Below the pieces are notes generated by a model that was not told the DNA's origin, searched no databases, and saw only the letters and a program-made list of their open reading frames with translations. From Treponema sp. UBA1793 (GTDB lineage Bacteria; Spirochaetota; Spirochaetia; Treponematales; Treponemataceae): a stretch of DNA of 64,000 nucleotides. The stretch spans positions 1 through 64,000 of the forward strand of contig DCFX01000088.1 in the NCBI GenBank assembly GCA_002314445.1, read 5' to 3'. This document shows, one piece after another, positions 18,373 to 26,148 of the stretch (within the stretch, counting starts at the first letter, position 1; each line of letters begins with the position of its first letter). Both the position numbers and the translations under genes were made by a program.

Positions 18373-18435
18373 TTGACAAAGGCAGCAATGTGTAGTACAT
18401 TCATTATTGTAATTAATACATTTCTGTATTAATTA
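18373..18435 (+). promoter_or_regulatory. Rubrerythrin promoter with a 26-bp palindromic operator
   Basis: TTGACA (18373-18378), 17-nt spacer, TACATT (18396-18401) give a good sigma70-type promoter. A perfect palindrome with arms TAATTAATACA (18410-18420) and TGTATTAATTA (18425-18435) around TTTC covers the expected start site. AT-rich palindromes at the start site are typical operators for Fur/PerR repressors, and a PerR-like gene lies downstream. The match to the regulator is inferred. Confidence 0.75.
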
Positions 18436-18477
18436 TTCCGTGAAACGGATATCAACAATCATTAAAGAGGTATTTTT

Positions 18478-19023
18478 ATGAAACAGTGGAGATGTAAGGT
18501 TTGTGGTTATGTATTTACAGGGGATAATCCGCCGGCAGAATGCCCGCAGTGTCACTCTTCCTCAGACAAATTCGAAGAAATAAAGGGCAGCGACTCAGGT
18601 TTTGCAACAGAACATGTTATCGGCATAGCTCACGGACTTGACGCAGATGTCGTACAGGGATTGAAAGACAATTTCACCGGAGAATGTTCGGAAGTCGGCA
18701 TGTATATTGCAATGGCCCGCCAGGCAGACCGCGAAGGATACCCTGAAATTGCAGAAGCATTCAAACGCTATGCATATGAAGAAGCAGACCATGCCTCCCG
18801 TTTTGCGGAAATGCTCGGAGATATTCTTACCAGTTCAACAAAGAAGAACCTTGAAATGCGTGCAATGGCGGAAGCCGGTGCATGCGACGGAAAAAACAAA
18901 CTGGCCAAGCGTGCCAAAGAGCTTGGTTATGATGCAATCCACGACAGTGTTCATGAGATGGCAAAAGACGAAGCACGCCACGGTTCCGGCTTTAAAGGAC
19001 TGCTCGCCCGGTATTTTAACTAA
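18478..19023 (+). CDS. Reverse-type rubrerythrin
   Basis: A 181-residue iron protein. A rubredoxin-like domain comes first (CKVCGY and CPQC, residues 6-27), followed by a ferritin-like four-helix domain with the di-iron ligands in [43 protein letters not shown] and [16 protein letters not shown]. This reversed order marks reverse rubrerythrins of anaerobes, which reduce hydrogen peroxide and oxygen with NADH-derived electrons. AAGAGG precedes the ATG. It is followed by a PerR-like regulator, and its promoter carries a palindromic operator. Confidence 0.92.
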   Translation: MKQWRCKVCGYVFTGDNPPAECPQCHSSSDKFEEIKGSDSGFATEHVIGIAHGLDADVVQGLKDNFTGECSEVGMYIAMARQADREGYPEIAEAFKRYAYEEADHASRFAEMLGDILTSSTKKNLEMRAMAEAGACDGKNKLAKRAKELGYDAIHDSVHEMAKDEARHGSGFKGLLARYFN

Positions 19024-19030
19024 AAAAGCA

Positions 19031-19079
19031 TACATCATGCCGACATTCCCACCCGCCGGCATGATGTACTATCCTTTTT
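19031..19079 (+). terminator. Hairpin after rubrerythrin, probable terminator
   Basis: TACATCATGCCG (19031-19042) pairs perfectly with CGGCATGATGTA (19057-19068) over a 14-nt loop, followed by CTATCCTTTTT. The T-run starts 6 nt after the stem, so termination may be partial and allow some readthrough into the PerR-like gene. Confidence 0.65.
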
Positions 19080-19124
19080 CAGGTAAAAGCTATATAGTGC
19101 AAAGCACACTAAAAGGTTATACAT

Positions 19125-19562
19125 ATGGCAGATAATTATCATACAAGATTAAATGCGGTAGGAATCCGACCCTCTGTTCAGCGTGTCGCAGTTTATGCAT
19201 ATTTGTGCGAGCACCCTGTGCATCCGACTGTGGAGACAGTTTATTCAGCTCTTTCTTCGGACTATCCGACTCTTTCTAAAACAACCATTTATAATACCCT
19301 CAGACTTTTTGAAGAGAAAAAAATCGTTCAGACTATCAAAATAGAAGACGACAAACTGCGCTACGATGCAGATACAACGCCCCATCTTCATTTTAAATGC
19401 GCGAAATGCGGCCGTGTTTTCGATATTTTCGACGACCACGGGCTCCCTGAATACATTGCGGAATGCGGCAGACTTCTCCCTGAAGGATTTTCCATCGAAA
19501 AAATGCAGACGAATATATGGGGAATCTGCGCGGACTGCGCAGCCTCAGAAAAAAAAGCCTGA
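19125..19562 (+). CDS. Fur-family regulator, PerR-like
   Basis: A 145-residue repressor. The N-terminal winged helix has the recognition stretch PTLSKTTIYNTLRLFEEKKIV; the C-terminal dimer domain has HLHFKCAKCGRVFD and a second CADC, the two CxxC pairs that hold structural zinc in PerR/Fur. Its place next to rubrerythrin argues for peroxide sensing, hence PerR. The metal-site residues needed to separate PerR from Fur were not checked by alignment. A weak AAAGG ribosome-binding site sits 8 nt upstream. Confidence 0.85.
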   Translation: MADNYHTRLNAVGIRPSVQRVAVYAYLCEHPVHPTVETVYSALSSDYPTLSKTTIYNTLRLFEEKKIVQTIKIEDDKLRYDADTTPHLHFKCAKCGRVFDIFDDHGLPEYIAECGRLLPEGFSIEKMQTNIWGICADCAASEKKA

Positions 19563-19570
19563 GTTTTTTT
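19544..19570 (+). terminator. Terminator overlapping the 3' end of the PerR-like gene
   Basis: CTCAG (19544-19548) and CTGAG (19559-19563) form a short stem with a 10-nt A-rich loop, followed directly by seven T. The stem uses the last coding bases. Weak stem but ideal T-run. Confidence 0.55.
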
Positions 19571-19638
19571 ACTCAATTCCATTCAGTATCCTCCCGATAT
19601 TCAGAGTAGAGAACTACTGATTATCAGGGGAAAATGAA

Positions 19639-22419
19639 ATGATAAAAAACAAACTGACTGCACTGGCGGTCATTGTGCTCTGTATGTTTTATTCCGGATG
19701 CAAAACGACGCAAAAGGAATCTTCTGTCGTTGAACTCATACTAAACGGCAGGCAGGATGAGGCAAAAGGCCGGTTCCAGACAAAATACGACATCAATGCT
19801 GTAGATGAGCACGGAAACACGGCACTTCATGCTGCTGCACAGATAAATGATGCAGACCTTGTTACGTTTCTTATCATAAAAGGTGCCGATACTGATTTAA
19901 AAAATTATGACGGCGATACGGCCCTTCACGTTGCGATAAAAAACAACAGTCTCGATGCTGCAAAGGTTCTGGCAACTGTCGGAAGCAATCTTTTTGACAG
20001 GAACGGAAGCGGCAGAACAGCGCTCGATCTGGGACTTGAAAAGAATCAGGCATATTACGACATTTTCATCACGACAAAAAGCGGAGAAATACGCGACACC
20101 GACGGCGAATCAATTGTCCACTACTTTGTAAAGACAAAGAATGAGCAGGCTGTCATGTACTGCATAAAAAAGGGACTGCCGCTTTCCGTTGCCGACAATG
20201 AGGGAAAGACGCCTCTCGATGCCGCATTCGACGATATCGCAGACGAATCATCTGTTGAAATTGCGGCAGACCTTATCATGGGAGGAGCGGAACATGTCGA
20301 TTCGGCGTTCTCCTATTTTCAGGATGCGGTTTCAAACAGAAACCTCGACTATCGCTTTAACGACGGACAGACGCCGCTCCACCTTGCAGCAAGCCAGGGA
20401 CACAGCGGCATCGCAAAATATCTGCTCGAAAACAATGCGAATACCCATGTTCAGGATATAACGGGCGCGACACCGCTCCACGAGGCAGTCCGCTACGGTC
20501 ATACCGACATTGCCAAAATGCTGCTCGACGCCGGGGCTGACATAAACGCAGAAGATAATCTGGGCAAAACTCCGATCATGCTCATCATACCGGAATCATC
20601 CCGTACCGATATGTACAAACTGCTCATCTCCTATAAGGCTGATGTAACACATAAGGATACGTACGGCGATACGATTCTGCACACCGCGACTATGACGAAT
20701 CTTCCTGACGATGTCCTCCAGATGCTTGCAGGCGCAGGCGCAGATGTAAACGCACGCAATAAAGACGGAGTAACTCCTCTGGCAATCGCAATACAGCAGA
20801 ACAATACTGCGCACGTAAAGTTCTATGCGGAACACGGTGCGGATATCAATTCCGAAGATAAAAACGGGATTACACCGCTTTCCCTTGCACTAAACGGCAG
20901 CGAAGAGATGCTGGAAATGATTGTCAATAAATCAAACATTATGTCCCACGACTCTGCGGGCAACACACCTCTTCATGTTGCAATTAACTCGGACGCCTCT
21001 CTGCAGAAAATCCAGTACATTCTCAGCCTCATGGACAATGTGAATGCGCGCAACAGTGACGGAAATTCGGCCCTGTATCTGGCTGTCCTTAAAAACCGCC
21101 AGAAACTGGGAGAACTGCTTCTTGCAAAAAATGCCGATATCTTTTCGACGAACAACAAGAATTATTCGCCGCTGTATCTTGCGTTGAAAGCAGGAGGAAG
21201 CGTACAGGACTGGCTCATCACGTCGCAGACAATTACGGCAACTGACGGCAGCGGCAATACAGCGCTGCATTACGCTGCGGAATGGAAACTCAATAATGCA
21301 GTCACGTCGCTTCTGGAAAAAGGTGCAAATCCCGCGGCTAAAAATGCGAACGGCGAGACACCCCTTTTCAGCGCGGTAAAAACGAATGATCCGGGAATGA
21401 TAGACATCATGATAAAGGGCGGAAGCTCCGTTCAGGACAGGGATCACCTGGGAAGTACTCCTCTCCACGTCGCTGTCCGCTGGGATGCAGACAATTCCGT
21501 AAAGGAACTTCTGCGGCTCGGAATTGACGTCAACGCTCAGAATATCTCGGGTAAATCCGCGCTGGCGGAAGCAGTCCTTGCGGGCAAGCTGAACATGGCC
21601 AGACTGCTTATTGAAAACGGCGCCGATACAAACTCAAGCGACAGCACGGGACGCACGATCCTGATGGATGCAATACGCGGACAAAATACTGATGTCATTG
21701 CACTGCTGCTCAGCAGCAAGGCCAATCCGCAGATTCAGGAAATCAACGGACGTAACGCATACCATGAAGCAGCCCTTACGGGCAACACACGCGTTATTGC
21801 GGCTATCCGTGCGGCAGGAGGAAATCCTCTTTCCCGCGATAAAAACGGCAGTACGCCCTTCTCTCTTTCGCTTAATCAGAATGAGCAGATTATAAAAGCC
21901 GTACTTGGCAGTGACGTGACAATTACGGACAGCGACGGGAATACGCCGGTGCACATTATCGTGCAGTCGAAAGGTCCCGAAAAGATTCTCACTATGCTTG
22001 TATCACTCGGTTACCCGATCGATACGCGCAATGCCGACGGAAGCACTCCGCTCAGCTATGCCGTTGAAAACGATTATGAAAATTATGCGCTTATACTGCT
22101 TCAGAACGGGGCAAATCCTTTTTCATCGATTGACAAAAAGGGACGCAACGCAGCGAGCATCGCGCTTCAGAAAAACGGCAGCAGGATTCTTGCCGACATC
22201 GTAAAATATGCAGGGACTAAATCGGATATACAGGGAAATACGATACTTCACTATGCAGCGCGTATGTCGTCGCCGGAAACGATTCAACAGCTTCTTTCGT
22301 ACGGACTCGACGTAAATGTAAAAAACATTTCGGGAGAAACGCCGTACATGACGGCAATCCGCTGGAAAAGGAGCGACGCGGCATCGGTGCTTCAGCCGAA
22401 AGCGGCAGAGAAAAAGTAA
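19639..22419 (+). CDS. Large ankyrin-repeat lipoprotein
   Basis: A 926-residue protein. Residues 1-21 form a lipoprotein signal peptide ending in YSGC. The rest is an almost unbroken array of about two dozen ankyrin repeats of about 33 residues, seen as recurring GNTALHAAA, GATPLHEAVRYGHTDIAKMLLDAGADINAED and GETPLFSAVKTNDP units; several central copies are degenerate. Ankyrin arrays bind other proteins. Lipidation puts it in the periplasm or on the cell surface, so a scaffold or host-contact role is possible, but no partner is evident. CAGGGGAAAATGAA supplies the ribosome-binding site. It is flanked by the PerR-like gene and a convergent trpR-like gene, and is probably monocistronic. Confidence 0.9.
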   Translation: MIKNKLTALAVIVLCMFYSGCKTTQKESSVVELILNGRQDEAKGRFQTKYDINAVDEHGNTALHAAAQINDADLVTFLIIKGADTDLKNYDGDTALHVAIKNNSLDAAKVLATVGSNLFDRNGSGRTALDLGLEKNQAYYDIFITTKSGEIRDTDGESIVHYFVKTKNEQAVMYCIKKGLPLSVADNEGKTPLDAAFDDIADESSVEIAADLIMGGAEHVDSAFSYFQDAVSNRNLDYRFNDGQTPLHLAASQGHSGIAKYLLENNANTHVQDITGATPLHEAVRYGHTDIAKMLLDAGADINAEDNLGKTPIMLIIPESSRTDMYKLLISYKADVTHKDTYGDTILHTATMTNLPDDVLQMLAGAGADVNARNKDGVTPLAIAIQQNNTAHVKFYAEHGADINSEDKNGITPLSLALNGSEEMLEMIVNKSNIMSHDSAGNTPLHVAINSDASLQKIQYILSLMDNVNARNSDGNSALYLAVLKNRQKLGELLLAKNADIFSTNNKNYSPLYLALKAGGSVQDWLITSQTITATDGSGNTALHYAAEWKLNNAVTSLLEKGANPAAKNANGETPLFSAVKTNDPGMIDIMIKGGSSVQDRDHLGSTPLHVAVRWDADNSVKELLRLGIDVNAQNISGKSALAEAVLAGKLNMARLLIENGADTNSSDSTGRTILMDAIRGQNTDVIALLLSSKANPQIQEINGRNAYHEAALTGNTRVIAAIRAAGGNPLSRDKNGSTPFSLSLNQNEQIIKAVLGSDVTITDSDGNTPVHIIVQSKGPEKILTMLVSLGYPIDTRNADGSTPLSYAVENDYENYALILLQNGANPFSSIDKKGRNAASIALQKNGSRILADIVKYAGTKSDIQGNTILHYAARMSSPETIQQLLSYGLDVNVKNISGETPYMTAIRWKRSDAASVLQPKAAEKK

Positions 22420-22436
22420 CAGTTTTTCAGTAATTT

Positions 22437-22769
22437 TTACTTTAAGGACAGCCTGTCAAGCATTTTGCGGAACGCGCTGTCTTTTTTGTTTAACTCGCGG
22501 GAACCGCGTGTAATTTTGCAGAGCGACATGCTGAATTTTCGTGCAATTTCGCGCTGTGTCGTACCTTTATCTATTTCTTTTACAAGCAGCCATCTGTTGG
22601 CAAAATCCTTGCGTTCTGCAGGTGTAAAAAGGCATACAAAGAAATCATACATAAACTGTTCGTCAGTCACGTCTGCAAGGAGATGGCAGATTTCACGGAA
22701 GCTTTCATCAAGCACTTCTTCTGACGCGCTGTTTTCTTCGGTTTTCTTTGTATTTTCATCGTTGTGCAT
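22437..22769 (-). CDS. TrpR-family repressor
   Basis: A 110-residue all-helical protein whose C-terminal part matches E. coli TrpR: TPAERKDFANRWLLVKEI lines up with the helix carrying Arg54, and the helix-turn-helix TTQREIARKFSMSLCKITRGSREL keeps the TRGS turn with Arg84, the two arginines that contact tryptophan. The first 25 residues are an acidic extension. No trp biosynthesis gene is near, so its target is unknown; a palindrome over its own promoter suggests autoregulation. It has no Shine-Dalgarno and is predicted leaderless. Confidence 0.75.
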   Translation of the reverse strand: MHNDENTKKTEENSASEEVLDESFREICHLLADVTDEQFMYDFFVCLFTPAERKDFANRWLLVKEIDKGTTQREIARKFSMSLCKITRGSRELNKKDSAFRKMLDRLSLK

Positions 22770-22821
22770 ACTATATATAGTATCACTAAAACTTGTAAAA
22801 GTCCAACATCTATTGTACTAT
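22768..22821. promoter_or_regulatory. Divergent leaderless promoters and palindrome between trpR-like gene and small unknown
   Basis: Minus strand: TTGGAC (22806-22801), 18-nt spacer, TACTAT (22782-22777), 7 nt to ATG 22769. Plus strand: TTGTAA (22793-22798), 17-nt spacer, TACTAT (22816-22821), 6 nt to ATG 22828. A perfect 16-bp palindrome, arms ATACTATA and TATAGTAT (22768-22783), covers the minus -10 and start codon. Its ACTA and TAGT half-sites recall the E. coli trp operator but sit 2 bp closer together. Confidence 0.65.
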
Positions 22822-22827
22822 TCAGAC

Positions 22828-23088
22828 ATGATTGATTCAGTTTCAGCCCTTGACCGCCTGTACAACGAAAGTTTTGAAGGTGAACTCCGTATGCTCCGGA
22901 GGCGCCGCGAGCAGGATAAAAGCCTTACAATTGAAACGCTCGAAAGCACGCTGCAGGCGTTGTACGCTATTGACGGCAACAACTGGGAAGGCAGGAGTTC
23001 CGTCCAGGAACAGACCCTCAATGCCCAGATAGATGCATACGAAAAATTCATACACGACTGGAAAAAAGAACTCAGCTCAAATAACTGA
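22828..23088 (+). CDS. Small conserved-looking protein of unknown function
   Basis: An 86-residue, highly charged, probably helical protein (ALDRLYNESFEGELRMLRRRREQDKSLTIETLESTLQALYAIDG), with no signal peptide or membrane segment. I do not recognise the family. The ATG at 22828 is set by a well-formed promoter ending 6 nt upstream; there is no ribosome-binding site, so the mRNA is predicted leaderless. It diverges from the trpR-like gene, which may regulate it, and its end overlaps the convergent oppF gene by 12 nt. Confidence 0.7.
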   Translation: MIDSVSALDRLYNESFEGELRMLRRRREQDKSLTIETLESTLQALYAIDGNNWEGRSSVQEQTLNAQIDAYEKFIHDWKKELSSNN

Positions 23089-24042
23089 CCAGCAGCGGAT
23101 TTTATGTCCGTCTTCTGCCCTTTTGAGCTCCGGAAGCTCATTCCGGCAGATGTCTTTTACGTACGGACAGCGGTATGTGAACGGGCATCCTTTTCCAAGT
23201 GAAAGCGTTGTTCTCACCTCTGCACTCGACGAAGCAGACTTACCGAGTGCGCCGTCAAAAAGAACTTTTGTATACGGATGAAGCGCAGTTTTATACAGTT
23301 CCGCTGCTGGCGCTTCTTCGACGAGAACGCCACTGTACATAACACCTATCGTGTCGCAGAAATAACATGCAATTTTTAAATCGTGTGTAATGAATAAAAA
23401 ACTCAAATTGCGCTTACTGCGTAAATCATCGAGCAGGTTTATAATCTGCCCCTGAACCGATACATCGAGCGCAGAGACGACTTCGTCACATATCATCACT
23501 TCCGGTTCCATTATCAATCCGCGGGCAATCGAAATGCGCTGCCTCTGTCCGCCTGAAAATTCCGACGGGCGGCGGTATAAATCAGCTTCGGAAAGCCCCA
23601 CCTCTCCGATTATTTCAGCCGCAAGTCTTTTTGCAGCCGCACCCCCCTGCCATTTCGAAGAATAGCGGAGACCTGCTGTAACTACTTCGTAAACGCTCAT
23701 ACGCGGATTCAGGGAACGCGCAGGATCCTGAAAGATATACTTCACCTTTTCGCGGTAAAAATGCATTTCTCTGTGCGAATAGCTTGAAATATCCCGGGGT
23801 GCTCCTCCTGCGTGCGTATACAATACTTGTCCCGACGTCGGTTTGTACATTTCCACAAGAAGACGCGCCGTCGTCGTCTTCCCGCAGCCGGACTCACCCA
23901 CAAGTCCGTATGTCTTTCCCCGCTCAACGGACAGCGACACATTGTTTACCGCATAGACAGTCTGCCGGCTTCTGGCAAAAAATCCCGCTTCAAGATCAAA
24001 ACTTTTGTACAGATGATGCGTTTCAATTACTGCATCGCTCAT
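23077..24042 (-). CDS. oppF: Oligopeptide ABC transporter ATP-binding protein OppF
   Basis: A 321-residue ATPase with Walker A (GLVGESGCGKTTTARLL), signature EFSGGQRQRISIARGL, Walker B VMICDEVVSALDVS and the oligopeptide transporter C-terminal zinc/iron-type motif GCPFTYRCPYVKDIC. Residues 1-30 (HHLYKSFDLEAGFFARSRQ) are typical of OppF. It overlaps the OppC-OppD fusion gene by 4 nt and is the last gene of the transporter. Together with the OppD half of the fusion it would form the heterodimeric motor. Confidence 0.92.
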   Translation of the reverse strand: MSDAVIETHHLYKSFDLEAGFFARSRQTVYAVNNVSLSVERGKTYGLVGESGCGKTTTARLLVEMYKPTSGQVLYTHAGGAPRDISSYSHREMHFYREKVKYIFQDPARSLNPRMSVYEVVTAGLRYSSKWQGGAAAKRLAAEIIGEVGLSEADLYRRPSEFSGGQRQRISIARGLIMEPEVMICDEVVSALDVSVQGQIINLLDDLRSKRNLSFLFITHDLKIACYFCDTIGVMYSGVLVEEAPAAELYKTALHPYTKVLFDGALGKSASSSAEVRTTLSLGKGCPFTYRCPYVKDICRNELPELKRAEDGHKIRCWSVI

Positions 24043-26141
24043 TGCACACCTCCGCTATTCTTCATTTGAGGGCAGATGACACCGGGCTGCGTGCACACGC
24101 TCTGTACATACGGGCATCTCGGGGCAAACGGACAGCCGGGTTCGGGAAAGGCTGGATCCGATACTCTGCCCGGAATGGAACGCATCCGCCCGCGCGTGTA
24201 ATGCGAACCGAACTGCGGAGATGCAGCCAGAAGCGCCTGGGTATAGGGATGACGTGCCGAATTAATAATTTCAGTTCTGCTTCCTGTTTCCATGACCATT
24301 CCGCCGTACATGACGATTATGTGGTCGGAAATCTGCGCCACAAGGTCGATATTATGACTGATAAAAATAATTGAAAGCTGCCTTTCCTTCTGCAGCCGCA
24401 TAAGCAGCGACACAATCTGCGCCTGAATCGTCACATCGAGTGCGGTAGTAGGTTCGTCTGCTATAAGCAGTTCACAGCCCTGTGCGAGTGCCAGTGCTAT
24501 TCCGATACGCTGAAGCTGCCCGCCGGAAAACTGATGCGGATAGTTTACGAGACGGCTCCGCGGGTCAGGCAGACCTACTTCCGAAAGCAGCCTTTCGGCT
24601 CTGTTGTATGCATCTTCTTTTGATATGCCGGGTTCGCCGACACGGAATGTTTCAAAAAATACGTTTCCGATGTTCTGAAGGGGATCGAACGAGCGGCCCG
24701 GCTCCTGAAATATCAAACCTATTTTACGGCCGCGGTATTCAGGCAGTTCCTTCTGGCTGAGTGAGGCCAGATCGATTCCGTCGAACCAGACATGTCCTTC
24801 CACGAGTGCGTTGTGAGGCAGAAGTCCGGGAATGGCCGTCGTCGTTACCGACTTGCCGCTGCCGGACTCGCCCACAATGCCGAGCACTTCTCCCTGCTGC
24901 ATTGAAAACGAGACGCCCCGCACGGCATGTATGGAAGTCCGCACGCTTCCTCTGAGTACCGTAAAGGTGACATACATATCCTCGACAGAAAGAAATGCAT
25001 GCCTGTCTTTTTCTCCCGCAGCCGACTTACTGTTGTCCGGAGTTTTTCCGTGTGACATTCTGCCCTTTGCTTTCCGCCACGTGCTGAATACGGCATGATA
25101 CGGATCAAAGTAATCCCGCAGCGCGTCTCCGAAAAAGTTGAACGCAAGCGTCACGACGAGAAGGAGCCAAACAGGAGTCAGCAGCCACGGATAATTGCGC
25201 AGGTTTGAAAGCGTCGTGATGTCGCGGTTAATAAGCGACCCCCAGCTCACCGACGGATCGCTTATGCCGAGCCCGAGATAAGAAAGAGTTGTTTCGCTCA
25301 TAATGAATCCCGGTATGCTGAGCGCGACGCTTACGATAAGCAGACTCGAAATCTGGGGGATAACGTGTTTGAAAATAATAATTGCCGACGGGATTCCTTC
25401 AAGTCCGGCGTCCATGACAAATTCCTCACGCTTAACCGCATGCACCATGCCGCGGATTGTCCGTGCGGAGCCGGGCCAGCCGACGAGGGAAAGGATTACC
25501 GTAATCAGCATATACGCCGTTCCGCTGTCCATCGACGTGTTAAGCAGCGAGCGCAGGAACAAAATCAGGTATAAACCGGGAATGAGCATGAAAAACTCGG
25601 CAACACGCATAACGGTCCAGTCGGTAACGCCCCCGTAATATCCTGCCAGACCGCCGAGCAGAACTGCGAGAGCAAGGGAAACAGCGGATGCAACAAAACC
25701 GATTGTAAGCGAAATGCGGCTCCCGTATACAATGCGGCTGAATAAATCCCGCCCGAGATTGTCGGCGCCGAGCAGAAAGACAGGATACGATTCGCCTGTT
25801 GCAGGATCAGGTTCCGTCCCGTACAGATGACGGCTGCACGGGATTATGCCGAACAGTTTATAACTTGAACCTTTTACAAAAAAACGGATTCTGTGCATCC
25901 GCCCTTTCACGCGCGCGTATTTCCATGAAACAGGATTTATCACCCTGCATTCCTGCGCCGCAAGCCCCCTCTGTGTGATTCGTACGTTACCCGGATGGAA
26001 CGTATCGGTGCTGAACGACATCGTCGCAGGATACGGTGCAAAAAATTCCGAAAAAATCATGACTATGTATAAAATGAAAATAATAATTACAGACGTAAAT
26101 GCAATGTGCTGCGTTCTTAAAAACTGATTGAATTTTTTCAT
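24039..26141 (-). CDS. Fused Opp permease and ATPase (OppC-OppD)
   Basis: A 700-residue two-part protein in one uninterrupted frame. Residues 1 to about 345 are an OppC-type permease with a first helix, a large extracytoplasmic loop, LLGADNLGRDLFSRIVYGSRISL and the EAA loop (DAGLEGIPSAIIIFKHVIPQ). After a linker of about 40 residues (RMSHGKTPDNSKSAAGEKDRH) comes a full OppD ATPase: GESGSGKSVTTTAIPGLL, HQFSGGQLQRIGIALAL, LLIADEPTTALDV and the GCPFAPRCPYVQSVC motif. In most bacteria these are separate proteins. The fusion replaces both genes, since no other oppC or oppD is present in the operon. Confidence 0.9.
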   Translation of the reverse strand: MKKFNQFLRTQHIAFTSVIIIFILYIVMIFSEFFAPYPATMSFSTDTFHPGNVRITQRGLAAQECRVINPVSWKYARVKGRMHRIRFFVKGSSYKLFGIIPCSRHLYGTEPDPATGESYPVFLLGADNLGRDLFSRIVYGSRISLTIGFVASAVSLALAVLLGGLAGYYGGVTDWTVMRVAEFFMLIPGLYLILFLRSLLNTSMDSGTAYMLITVILSLVGWPGSARTIRGMVHAVKREEFVMDAGLEGIPSAIIIFKHVIPQISSLLIVSVALSIPGFIMSETTLSYLGLGISDPSVSWGSLINRDITTLSNLRNYPWLLTPVWLLLVVTLAFNFFGDALRDYFDPYHAVFSTWRKAKGRMSHGKTPDNSKSAAGEKDRHAFLSVEDMYVTFTVLRGSVRTSIHAVRGVSFSMQQGEVLGIVGESGSGKSVTTTAIPGLLPHNALVEGHVWFDGIDLASLSQKELPEYRGRKIGLIFQEPGRSFDPLQNIGNVFFETFRVGEPGISKEDAYNRAERLLSEVGLPDPRSRLVNYPHQFSGGQLQRIGIALALAQGCELLIADEPTTALDVTIQAQIVSLLMRLQKERQLSIIFISHNIDLVAQISDHIIVMYGGMVMETGSRTEIINSARHPYTQALLAASPQFGSHYTRGRMRSIPGRVSDPAFPEPGCPFAPRCPYVQSVCTQPGVICPQMKNSGGVQ

Positions 26142-26148
26142 GCGTACC

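Noticed and set aside
19088..19106. TAGTGC...GCACACTA near the PerR-like gene start as a PerR box
   Set aside because: Arms are imperfect and unlike the clear palindrome at the rubrerythrin promoter.
24980..25100. OppC-OppD junction as a sequencing error joining two genes
   Set aside because: The frame is open for 40 linker residues with normal codon use and both domains are complete, so a real fusion is simpler.
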